Source: Acidimicrobiia bacterium
GTDB taxonomy: Bacteria; Actinomycetota; Acidimicrobiia; Spongiisociales; UBA5794
Assembly: GCA_030066875.1 (NCBI GenBank)
Contig: JASJAS010000033.1
Location: 1 to 47,722, forward strand
Direction: 5' to 3'
Length of the DNA: 47,722 bases
Below, in pieces: positions 32,701-40,271 of this stretch (its first letter is position 1; each line of letters opens with the position of its first letter). Both the position numbers and the translations under genes were made by a program. The notes under the pieces are model-generated. The model searched no databases. It worked only from the letters and a program-made list of their open reading frames with translations, and was not told where the DNA came from.

Positions 32701-34077
32701 TCACCCGAAGTCGACTCCCCAACTGGCTACCTCCTCCTTGACCTCGTCGTAGATGCCGAGCCATTCAGCGTTGGGCCGAACCTTGGCCACGTCATACAGC
32801 TCCGCGAAGGGCTTGCCAAACGGTTTGCCGGTCAATTCGGGCTCGTATCGGGCAACTGCCCTCTGCACGACCTCCTCAGCCTGCTCCCGACTCGTCCCAG
32901 TGACTGCGTGGCCGACTTCACCCATGAAGCGGGCCTCCAAGCCGGTGCAATGATTCAGATGAACCCCGGTGGCCGACCGGGGACCCATCAAACGCGAAGC
33001 ACCACAAACTGTGCCGACGGTTGCCGCAGCAACGACCTCATAGAGAAGCGTCTCTGTTCCCGGGCCGGCTAGTGGAGATATCGGCAGGTCCGTCATCATG
33101 CCCGTATGGCGCGACAAGGCGCTGTGGGCCGCACTCATTGAACGCAGCAGCTGCGGCACGGTATCGGCCGGGATCAAAGGCGTGACAGGGGCGCTGCTGT
33201 GGGTCGCGGCCATATACATGAGTTGCATCGCCATCAGGCCGGCCACGATGAGCACAGCAACACCTTCCTCGCCGCCTCCGAGGCCGCCCAGGATCGGGTT
33301 GTAGAAACTCTGGATGACACCATCGGTCCGTACCGAGTGAGCGACCTTGATCAGAAGGCCGTTGTTGACCTTCATTTCTGAAAACATGGCTATCGAGTGC
33401 CAGTCGACTGGGCGATAGCCACCTCGACTGATCGCCGACAGATGGCCGATCTCGCTGATCGCCATCTGCACACAACCGATCGACATCCCGGGACGTCCCG
33501 CCCGGCGCGCCGCATCAAAGATCAGGTCGACTTCCTGCCAAGCCGCCACCACCTCATACGGAGACTGGGTCCTCGGCTCCCTCCCATAGGTCGAATCCAG
33601 TGTCCCCGGCGTAGTCGTATCGACGATTGGTTCCTGTATATAGGACTGCATGATCGGCACATACATGTCCTCACTGAGGGGTGAGCCGATAGGGGAGCCA
33701 ATGATGGTGGGAGGCCGGGGGTCCTCGACCGACCGGTAGACCTCGGTGTGGGCATCGCGCCCCTCCCCGATTACGGCCTCTTTGGGTGCCGATGCGACGT
33801 ATTCCTTGATCTCGCGGCCTGTGAACAACATCCGTCGGCCGGTGGTGGCGTTGTAGACACCACAGGACTCGAGGAAGTCGAGCGAGGCTTCGAACAGGCG
33901 ATCGATCATGTCATCGTCCCGCTGTATAAACGTGGAACGGTCAAACCCGATGTCGTACTCCTTGACAACGCGCGCCACTCCCGCGGCTACGTGCTTCAGA
34001 TCGAAGTCCCTCTCCTCGCAAGGGGGACCGTCATAGGCACGATCGACAATATCCAAGAGCCTCGACTGATTCTGCAT
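32701..34077 (-). CDS. non-pyrrolysine MtmB-family methyltransferase, paralogue 6
   Basis: This 458-residue protein is very close to paralogue 5, with long identical runs in both halves, so the pair is a recent tandem duplication kept in one operon. The pyrrolysine position in AGRPGMSIGCVQMAI is Gly with Cys following. Differences from paralogue 5 include PGTLDSTYGREPRTQS for VGCLDSTYGREARTQS and MSIGCVQ for MAFGCVS next to the active site, which may tune substrate choice. ATG 34077 has GGAG six bases upstream. The gene lies 58 bases after a corrinoid protein gene, its probable methyl acceptor. Confidence 0.88.
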   Translation of the reverse strand: MQNQSRLLDIVDRAYDGPPCEERDFDLKHVAAGVARVVKEYDIGFDRSTFIQRDDDMIDRLFEASLDFLESCGVYNATTGRRMLFTGREIKEYVASAPKEAVIGEGRDAHTEVYRSVEDPRPPTIIGSPIGSPLSEDMYVPIMQSYIQEPIVDTTTPGTLDSTYGREPRTQSPYEVVAAWQEVDLIFDAARRAGRPGMSIGCVQMAISEIGHLSAISRGGYRPVDWHSIAMFSEMKVNNGLLIKVAHSVRTDGVIQSFYNPILGGLGGGEEGVAVLIVAGLMAMQLMYMAATHSSAPVTPLIPADTVPQLLRSMSAAHSALSRHTGMMTDLPISPLAGPGTETLLYEVVAAATVGTVCGASRLMGPRSATGVHLNHCTGLEARFMGEVGHAVTGTSREQAEEVVQRAVARYEPELTGKPFGKPFAELYDVAKVRPNAEWLGIYDEVKEEVASWGVDFG

Positions 34078-34135
34078 ACCCGACTCCAATCCTCACTACT
34101 GCCTCGGGGCGGTTGTTTGTTCCCAAATCGTGCGG

Positions 34136-34786
34136 CTAGCCGGACTCCATCAATGCCCGGACTGCATCGACAGCGTCGGCAGCGTTCTCCCCCCATCCAT
34201 CGGCGCCGGTCAGCTCGACGGTCTCCTCGGACACAGGGCCGCCGCCGATAATCAGTTTGAAGCGATCCCGATCAACCTCGCTCTCCTTCACCAGGTCGAT
34301 GACATCCCGCATGTACGGAATCGATGTGGTCATGAGCGATGACAGTCCGATGAGGTCGGCGTCTACTTCCCTGGCCTTCTTGATGAAGTCCTTTGGATCG
34401 ACATTCACGCCCAGGTTGTGGACCTCGTAGCCGTTCGCCTCCAATACTGCAGCGACGATGTTCTTGCCGATGTCGTGAATATCGCCAAAGACCGTCCCAA
34501 TGACTACGCGCCCTTCTGATGCAACCTCGATCGCGCTGAAGCGCTCCCTCAAGACGTCTTGGACCCCCTTGACAACGTCGGCGGCAAGCATCATTTCCGG
34601 GAGGAAGACCTCCATCCTGGCGAAGCGGTCGCCGATTTCTTTGAGGCACGGCATGATCGCGTCCTGGACAATGTCGAGAGGGTCGACGCCGGATTCGAGC
34701 AGCCCCTTGGCGGCTTCAATACCTCCATCTTCATCGCCGTTCTCGATGTTCGTGACCAGCTCGGAGTACTTCGGATCAATTGCCAT
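34136..34786 (-). CDS. methyltransferase corrinoid protein (MtmC/MtbC type) 1
   Basis: This 216-residue cytoplasmic protein carries a corrinoid cofactor between methyltransferases. Residues about 1-90 form the helical cap domain (LLESGVDPLDIVQDAIMPCL, MEVFLPEMMLAADV). The Rossmann-like corrinoid domain follows, with VVIGTVFGDIHDIGKNIV giving the DxHxxG cobalt-ligating His, then GLSSLMTTSIPYM and LIIGGGPVSEE. The length matches archaeal MtmC. ATG 34786 was chosen for its GGAGAG site. It lies between the deaminase and MtmB paralogues 6 and 5, which it probably serves. Confidence 0.93.
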   Translation of the reverse strand: MAIDPKYSELVTNIENGDEDGGIEAAKGLLESGVDPLDIVQDAIMPCLKEIGDRFARMEVFLPEMMLAADVVKGVQDVLRERFSAIEVASEGRVVIGTVFGDIHDIGKNIVAAVLEANGYEVHNLGVNVDPKDFIKKAREVDADLIGLSSLMTTSIPYMRDVIDLVKESEVDRDRFKLIIGGGPVSEETVELTGADGWGENAADAVDAVRALMESG

Positions 34787-34841
34787 TGCGGTCTCTCCTC
34801 TCGGACTCCCATCATCTGTCTTGGCCTTCGGCCAGATTGCG

Positions 34842-35417
34842 TCACACACCCCGCTCTCCGCGAATGGTCCTTTGTTGTGTCACTTCAGCCGAGATCAGCC
34901 ACGACTGCTTCGCCCAGTACTGCAACTCGGGGGAGCACCGGGCCATCCCAAACTCCTGCCTCTGAGCCATCTCTACCCAAACCGGTGTGAGTCGATCCAT
35001 GGTCGCCATCATCCCGCTCTCTTCGTCGAGAGAGGCGTAGAAGACCTTGCCGACACCGGCCGTGATAAGCCGGATCGTGCACATCGCACACGGCTCGAGC
35101 GACGTGAAGAGTTCGTACTCGTCGACGTTCGGTGCGTTGCGGTACTCGTCCTCGAATTGCGTCATCACGTCCATTTCGCCGTGCAGATCGCTACGGAAGT
35201 AGGGGTAATAGACACGGTTGTGACCACTGACCACCACCCTGCCGTCTCTCACCAAACACGCCCCGACGGCGTAGTTGCCTTCCTTGAATGCCGCAATCGA
35301 CTCCTCGATCGCCACCTTCACAAACGGGTCGTGCGAATGTCGATCGTCGGGTTGATACTGAGCGATGGCGTGCTCGAGCTCTTCCAGAGTCATCTCCGCC
35401 GTCGGATAGAGCGCCAC
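34842..35417 (-). CDS. nucleoside/nucleobase deaminase (CDA superfamily)
   Basis: This 191-residue zinc deaminase is of the guanine/cytosine/tRNA-adenosine deaminase type. The catalytic motif is HGEMDVM (His ligand and proton-shuttle Glu) near residue 77, and the second motif is SLEPCAMCTIRLITAGVGKV with two zinc Cys. GTG 35417 is chosen for the GGAGGG upstream; the longer frame runs into the neighbouring gene. It is embedded in the methyltransferase operon between an MtmB and a corrinoid gene, so its substrate is probably an intermediate of the same pathway, for instance an amino-substituted heterocycle. Which one cannot be read from the sequence. Confidence 0.87.
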   Translation of the reverse strand: MALYPTAEMTLEELEHAIAQYQPDDRHSHDPFVKVAIEESIAAFKEGNYAVGACLVRDGRVVVSGHNRVYYPYFRSDLHGEMDVMTQFEDEYRNAPNVDEYELFTSLEPCAMCTIRLITAGVGKVFYASLDEESGMMATMDRLTPVWVEMAQRQEFGMARCSPELQYWAKQSWLISAEVTQQRTIRGERGV

Positions 35418-35431
35418 CGGTCCCTCCTCGC

Positions 35432-36820
35432 CTACCAAGGATTCAAAGGAACCCCGAGGTCGATGCATTCATCCTTGACCTTGTGATAGATCGCTTGCCA
35501 TTCCGGTATGGGTTCGAGGGTGTCCAGGTTGTAGGCCTTCTGGAACGGAAGCCCGAGATCGGGTTCCTTGATGGTGTCCTCGTAGTGGGGCAGCGCGGCC
35601 TTCACGAACTCATTGACATCTTCAAGGGCCATCCCGGATGCGGCGTGGCTTATCTCGGACATGAAGCGGCATTCGAGTGGCGTGATGTGGTCGGTCAGCT
35701 TGCCGCCTGCGCTCCGAGGCCCGGTGGACAGCGTTCCTCCGGCGACGGCGCCAACGGCAACGCTGGCGGCGATCTCCCACAGCAGCTTCTCGGTGCCCGG
35801 CCCAGAGACCTGATTCATGCAGGGGTGCGTCATCAGGTGCGTATTCCGGCCCAGCGCCTGCATCGACAGACTCTGCGCCCACAGTGCTTCTCTGTTGACG
35901 TTGGAGAGCGTCCGTACGTCGTAGACCTCGCCACCGCCGGTTTGGGGCTGCAGAATCGTGTACTGAAGCAGCGCGCATGCGATGCTCGAGATCACGGCTC
36001 CCTCCGGCGGGCCGGGCATGCCGCCGATCATTGCCGGCGAGTCGGCCTTCATCGCACCGCCCACATTGTGAACCTGGACCACTTTGTGCAGTGTGCGGTA
36101 GTCGATCTTCATCTCCGACGGGAACAGCACCAGAGCCAGGTCCTTTGTGCTGTAGCCGCCTTTGGCACCGTACGAGCTCAACATCCCGTACTCAGTGACA
36201 GCTGAGATCGACACGATGGCGCCCATGCCAGGCCTGCCGGCCTTGCGGCGCGCCTCTTTGTGCATTTGGGCGTGCTCGTATCCCATGAACGTCTCGATCG
36301 GTGTGCTTGACAGCACCTCCTTGCCGCGAATGGTGATCAGCGAGCCGCCGTTGAGCAGATCAACCTCAGGCTCGCGGGCGATCAGGTAGTGCATCGCCGG
36401 CCAATACTCCTCGGATACTGCGATACCGAGGGTGCAGGCGGTCTTCATTGGATAAGGATCAGAAGGTGTGCGCGACTTGAGCAACGTCGCATGCTGGCCT
36501 TCACCGACCAACAGCTCCGAGGGTGCAGCCTCGACTGCGAGGTCGAGTTCGCCCTGGGTGACGCTGATGATGCGTTCGGTGTCGGTGCAGTGAAAACCCA
36601 GTTCGAGTGCTGCTTGGTAGCCGGCTGCATAGAACTTGTCTGCAAGCTCCATGTCGGTGTTCACCGGGTTGTCGGGATCACATGCCCCCGCCAGATCGTG
36701 TTCCTTGAGGATGTTGCGAATGGTTCCCGGGATTCGCTTGGTGTCCCATTCCTTTTGTGTGCAGTACTCCCCGGTCTGTGTGCGAGTCAAGATTTCGAGA
36801 ATGTCTGGCTTGTTTTCCAC
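35432..36820 (-). CDS. non-pyrrolysine MtmB-family methyltransferase, paralogue 7
   Basis: This 462-residue MtmB homologue belongs to the subgroup of paralogues 1-3, although it sits in the operon of 5 and 6: TGEYCTQKEWDTKRIP, LGFHCTDTERIISVTQGELD, TIRGKEVLSSTPIETFMGYE, SEMKIDYRTLHK and PIPEWQAIYHKVKDECIDLG. The pyrrolysine position in AGRPGMGAIVSISAV is Ile. GTG 36820 (VENKPDIL) matches the paralogue N-termini and has GGAGGT close upstream. It follows the first corrinoid protein of the operon by 32 bases, its likely partner. Confidence 0.88.
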   Translation of the reverse strand: MENKPDILEILTRTQTGEYCTQKEWDTKRIPGTIRNILKEHDLAGACDPDNPVNTDMELADKFYAAGYQAALELGFHCTDTERIISVTQGELDLAVEAAPSELLVGEGQHATLLKSRTPSDPYPMKTACTLGIAVSEEYWPAMHYLIAREPEVDLLNGGSLITIRGKEVLSSTPIETFMGYEHAQMHKEARRKAGRPGMGAIVSISAVTEYGMLSSYGAKGGYSTKDLALVLFPSEMKIDYRTLHKVVQVHNVGGAMKADSPAMIGGMPGPPEGAVISSIACALLQYTILQPQTGGGEVYDVRTLSNVNREALWAQSLSMQALGRNTHLMTHPCMNQVSGPGTEKLLWEIAASVAVGAVAGGTLSTGPRSAGGKLTDHITPLECRFMSEISHAASGMALEDVNEFVKAALPHYEDTIKEPDLGLPFQKAYNLDTLEPIPEWQAIYHKVKDECIDLGVPLNPW

Positions 36821-36852
36821 CGTGACCTCCAAGAAAGGCGTGTTTGTCGTGG

Positions 36853-37566
36853 CTAGCCGTGTTCGAGGGCGCCGACGAGGACGGGTTGGGGGAGGGGAGC
36901 GGTTTTGCCTTTGGCTAGTCCTTCGAGTAGTTGGGTGACGACTTTGGCTGCGTCTTGGGCGTCGCGGCCGTAACCGTCAGCGTTGATCTCGGCTGTCCAC
37001 TCCGGGGTTACCGGGCCGCCACCAACTATCACAAAGAACTTCTCCCGTTCACCCCGATCCGTCAAAGTGTTGATCACCTCACGGTGATACGGCAACGAAG
37101 TAGTAATCAGAGAAGAAATCGCAATGATGTCGGCATCCTCAGCCAACGCCGCTTCGATGTACTGCTTGGGAGACACATTGATCCCCAGATCAACAATCTT
37201 GATGCCATGCGCCGCCAGGATCGCCGACACAATGTTCTTCCCAATGTCATGAGCATCACCAAAGATGGTGCCGATCACCACCGTGCCCTGCACCGCATCC
37301 TCGAGATCCTCAGTCGAAATCGTCGGGATGATCAGATCCAACGCAGCTCGAGCCGCATCCCCAGCCAAAATCAGCTCAGGCAAAAACGCGTCCCCCGCCT
37401 CAAAGGCATCCCCCACATGATCCATTGCCGGATTGATCGCGCCCTTGATGATCTCCATAGGCCGCATCTCTGCATCAATAGCCTGCGACGCAAACGAGGC
37501 AGCATCCTCCTCATCACCCTCGATAACGGCCGTCTTGAGGCCGTCCAGAATCTCCTGCGTACCCAT
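36853..37566 (-). CDS. methyltransferase corrinoid protein (MtmC/MtbC type) 2
   Basis: This 237-residue protein is the first gene of the seven-gene minus-strand operon. It has the helical cap (MRPMEIIKGAINPAMDHVGD, AFLPELILAGDAARAAL) and the corrinoid domain with VVIGTIFGDAHDIGKNIV (DxHxxG), AISSLITTSLPYHREV and VIVGGGPVTPEW. A C-terminal extension of about 20 residues, KGKTAPLPQPVLVGALEHG, is absent from the other corrinoid protein. AAGGAGG precedes ATG 37566. It probably accepts methyl groups from MtmB paralogue 7, whose gene follows. Confidence 0.93.
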   Translation of the reverse strand: MGTQEILDGLKTAVIEGDEEDAASFASQAIDAEMRPMEIIKGAINPAMDHVGDAFEAGDAFLPELILAGDAARAALDLIIPTISTEDLEDAVQGTVVIGTIFGDAHDIGKNIVSAILAAHGIKIVDLGINVSPKQYIEAALAEDADIIAISSLITTSLPYHREVINTLTDRGEREKFFVIVGGGPVTPEWTAEINADGYGRDAQDAAKVVTQLLEGLAKGKTAPLPQPVLVGALEHG

Positions 37567-37591
37567 TGACCTCCTCCTTCCGCTGATGGAC

Positions 37592-37619
37592 ATGTTACAC
37601 GTAACATAGCGAAAAGCAA
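37592..37619 (-). promoter_or_regulatory. promoter with operator for the seven-gene methyltransferase operon (site 5)
   Basis: On the minus strand TTGCTT (37619-37614), 16 bases and TAACAT (37597-37592) precede the corrinoid gene. The perfect dyad ATGTTACACGTAACAT at 37592-37607 covers the -10 box; it fits the recurring consensus less closely than sites 2-4 but has the same CGTG/CATG-TAA junction. Confidence 0.66.
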
Positions 37620-37716
37620 GGTCGAAGAGGCAGGAATCTCGGTCGGATCCCTACCCTTGCGGCCAAGGAGGTTCGAATGACAATCCGACGCTGCTCACCC
37701 GCTACCGCGGCACATC

Positions 37717-38223
37717 ATGGATAGTTCCCTGCCCGCCGCCGAGATCGCCTTTCGCCTGATCCCGCTGCTGCTGGTCGCCGGCACCGCGGCGATGGGTGTG
37801 CTGATCGTGTTCAACAACGTCACCGCACCTCAGTCCAACTTCCAGTTCGTGCAGCATGTCATGTCTATGGACACGACGTTCCAGGACAAGCGACTCATGT
37901 GGCGTGCGATCAACTCACCGGCGCTGCACTGGGTCGCTTATGTGACGCTGGTGTTGTCAGAGATTGCGGTGACCGTGCTCGGTACGATCGGCACCTACTA
38001 CTTGGCGATCAATCTCAACAGCACGGGAGAGGCCTGGGAGTCCGCCAAACTATTTGGCTATCTCACGTTCTTCGCCGCGCTCACCATCTGGTTCTTCATC
38101 TTCCAGGTCATCGGCGCCGAATGGTTCGAGAGCTGGCAATCGGAGAAGTGGAACGGCATCCGTGACTCGATCCGCATCAATCTGATCAGTGTGGCCGGGG
38201 CGATTCTGCTCCGGTTGGCGTGA
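37717..38223 (+). CDS. DUF2165 small integral membrane protein
   Basis: This 168-residue protein has four hydrophobic segments (about residues 12-30, 68-92, 108-130 and 148-165) and the family's conserved FNNVTAPQSNFQFVQHVMSMD followed by WRAI and the C-terminal QVIGAEWFESWQSEKWN. The DUF2165 function is unknown to me. It stands alone on the plus strand between two minus-strand operons. Its ATG lies 150 bases from the corrinoid gene; no clear ribosome binding site was seen. Confidence 0.82.
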   Translation: MDSSLPAAEIAFRLIPLLLVAGTAAMGVLIVFNNVTAPQSNFQFVQHVMSMDTTFQDKRLMWRAINSPALHWVAYVTLVLSEIAVTVLGTIGTYYLAINLNSTGEAWESAKLFGYLTFFAALTIWFFIFQVIGAEWFESWQSEKWNGIRDSIRINLISVAGAILLRLA

Positions 38224-38230
38224 GCAGTAG

Positions 38231-39583
38231 CTAGCCGTCGAGTAACGCCCGCGCCCGCTCCATCGCCCCGTCCGAGATCTCAATCGGGATCGCATCGAAG
38301 TCAGCGCCCCGGGTCGCATCCAATGCCATCCGGGCCGTCGACCCATCCACAGACGACGACGGATCGAGGGGGCTGCCCGGCAACCCGTCAACGACGAAGA
38401 CGTCACGGTCGGGTTGGAACCTGGTCGCGAGCGCCCACAACACGGCACTGTCGTCGGTCAGATTGATGTCGTCGTCAACGGCAACCACCGTCTTCAGATA
38501 GGGATCCCAACCAAGTAGCGCCAGCATGATCTGGCGTGCTTCGCCGGCACGCTGCTGCTCGACAGCCACGTAGCAGTGAAAATGGGCACCGGAGTTTGGG
38601 TAATGAACTGCGCGCACTGTCGCAAAGCGCTCGCGCAACTTGCGAATCATCTCCGCTTCCCGCGGCACTCGCGCCAGATTGAGATGCTCGTTCGAGTTGC
38701 CACCGACGATATCGACCCACAGCGGATTGTTGCGGTGCAAGATGGTCTCAACCTCGATAAGGTCTCGCGTCGAGCGATCCGACGAGTAGCCCGAGAACTC
38801 GCCGAAGGGACCTTCAGCAACATCGTCCGCGGGGTCGATCGTGCCTTCGAGCACGTACTCGGCAGATGCCGGTACCCGAATGCCGTACGCAGGCGTCCGC
38901 ACGACTTCGAGCGGTGCCTCGAACAAGCCGCCTGCAATGTCACGTTCGTCCACGGACACTCTGGCCGACGCCGCAAGCATGAACAGAGGATGGGCTCCAA
39001 TCACCATCGCCACGGGCAGCGGTTCCCCTCGGGCCTCAGCGCCTCGCAGCATTCTCCACAGATCACCCCGGGAGTGCAGGCTCGTCGCCAGTCCAGTACG
39101 CGACACAACCGCTGCCCGGTGATAGCTGAGGTTGCCCCGGCCCATCTCAGGATCCTCAGCGACGATGATGCCGCTGGTGATGTAGGGGCCTGAGTCGGAA
39201 GCGAAATGGGTCAACAATGGAAGGGCGTTGAGATCCAGATCCTCACCTCTGATGAGGTTTTCCAGCACAGGGCCGTCTTCCAAGACCTCGGGGGCAACGG
39301 CCCCGGCGGCCAGATCCTCGTAGCGCTCGTGTAGACCCCCCGCTGGAGCACCGAGCATGTGCTCGATGCGAGGTCGCGAGGCAAACATGTTGGTGACGAC
39401 GGTCGTACCTTTGTCGCCGACGTTGGTGAATCTCAACAGCTCGTGCCGGTCGCGGTCGGCAAGCTCCCAGACAACCGCCGTTATGTCCTCCGCCATCGAT
39501 AGCGGGGCCTCGATCGTGGTCACATCATCGGGATGGCTCTCCCCGTATTCGGCGAGGAAGGAGCGGAGGTCTTGGTCGGGCAT
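38231..39583 (-). CDS. UbiD-family (de)carboxylase
   Basis: UbiD-type enzymes reversibly decarboxylate aromatic, heteroaromatic or alpha,beta-unsaturated acids, using prenylated FMN made by UbiX. The 450-residue protein has the family motifs GRGNLSYHRAAVVSR (catalytic-type Arg), VIGAHPLFMLAASARV, and EGPFGEFSGYSSD with the conserved acidic residues, then LWVDIVGGNSNEHLNL. It lies three bases behind the UbiX gene. The substrate is unknown. The shared operator upstream of this block suggests a compound related to the methyltransferase pathway rather than ubiquinone, which actinomycetes do not make. Confidence 0.9.
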   Translation of the reverse strand: MPDQDLRSFLAEYGESHPDDVTTIEAPLSMAEDITAVVWELADRDRHELLRFTNVGDKGTTVVTNMFASRPRIEHMLGAPAGGLHERYEDLAAGAVAPEVLEDGPVLENLIRGEDLDLNALPLLTHFASDSGPYITSGIIVAEDPEMGRGNLSYHRAAVVSRTGLATSLHSRGDLWRMLRGAEARGEPLPVAMVIGAHPLFMLAASARVSVDERDIAGGLFEAPLEVVRTPAYGIRVPASAEYVLEGTIDPADDVAEGPFGEFSGYSSDRSTRDLIEVETILHRNNPLWVDIVGGNSNEHLNLARVPREAEMIRKLRERFATVRAVHYPNSGAHFHCYVAVEQQRAGEARQIMLALLGWDPYLKTVVAVDDDINLTDDSAVLWALATRFQPDRDVFVVDGLPGSPLDPSSSVDGSTARMALDATRGADFDAIPIEISDGAMERARALLDG

Positions 39584-39586
39584 GTG

Positions 39587-40177
39587 CTACTCGCCTCTCG
39601 GAGTGGTCCAACGTTGGAAGAGATCGTGGCTGATGGCGAACTGATCGAGAATCTTGCCCACGGTGTGAGCGACAAGGTCCTCCACCGATCTCGGTGCGGT
39701 GTAGAAGGCAGGGACTGGCGGCAAAACTGTGGCACCCGCCTCGGTCACTGCCACCATGTTGCGGAGATGGATCAGACTCAGCGGAGTCTCCCGCGGAACC
39801 AGAACCAGTCGCCGCCTCTCCTTCAGCATCACGCCGGCGGCCCGCGCCAGCAGCGACGGGGTGAGGCCCTGGGCGATGGCTCCCAAGGTTCCCATCGAAC
39901 AGGGCACAATGGCCATCCCGGCGGTGATGAAGCTCCCCGACGAAACCGACGCCGCAAAATCGTCGGGGGCATAGACGACGTCCGCCAACGCCTCGACCTC
40001 GGCCGCGACCAGGTTGGTTTCGAGCTCGATCGTGCGGTGCGCAGATTGCGACAGGATGAGATGCGATTCGATGCCGGGCAATTCGCGCAGCGCCTCCAGC
40101 AAGGCAATGCCGTACTGCGGAGCGCTTGATCCCGATATCCCTACTACGAGTCGCTGCGGTAGCTGGTCGGGGGTCAA
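39587..40177 (-). CDS. ubiX: UbiX-type flavin prenyltransferase
   Basis: This enzyme makes prenylated FMN, the cofactor of UbiD. The protein (about 196 residues) has the N-terminal LVVGISGSSAPQYGIALLEAL-type phosphate loop (key residues G-x-SGSS), MAIVPCSMGTLGAIAQG, and RRLVLVPRETPLSLIHLRNM, all hallmarks of UbiX. I start it at TTG 40177 because AGGAGA lies six bases upstream; the ATG at 40192 overlaps that ribosome binding site and is the alternative. It is followed three bases later by ubiD. Confidence 0.92.
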   Translation of the reverse strand: MTPDQLPQRLVVGISGSSAPQYGIALLEALRELPGIESHLILSQSAHRTIELETNLVAAEVEALADVVYAPDDFAASVSSGSFITAGMAIVPCSMGTLGAIAQGLTPSLLARAAGVMLKERRRLVLVPRETPLSLIHLRNMVAVTEAGATVLPPVPAFYTAPRSVEDLVAHTVGKILDQFAISHDLFQRWTTPRGE

Positions 40178-40221
40178 GTTCGGTCTCCTCATAGGTTGCC
40201 GTCAATCTCGTTGGCGATTCT

Positions 40222-40255
40222 AAGAGACGCCCGGCCGTCCGGCCGGGCGTCTCTT
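40222..40255 (-). terminator. 15-bp perfect hairpin between amidohydrolase and ubiX
   Basis: Arms AAGAGACGCCCGGCC and GGCCGGGCGTCTCTT enclose a four-base loop, 17 bases after the amidohydrolase stop (minus strand). Only a short T-rich tail follows. It could terminate most transcripts after the amidohydrolase, so ubiX-ubiD would be expressed at a lower level or from their own promoter. Confidence 0.75.
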
Positions 40256-40271
40256 GGAGGAGGCCATGCGC

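Noticed and set aside
12876-36820. Pyrrolysine (TAG) readthrough in the MtmB homologues
   Set aside because: All seven frames run through the Pyl-equivalent position with sense codons and reach normal family length, so no amber decoding is needed. No pyl genes are visible.
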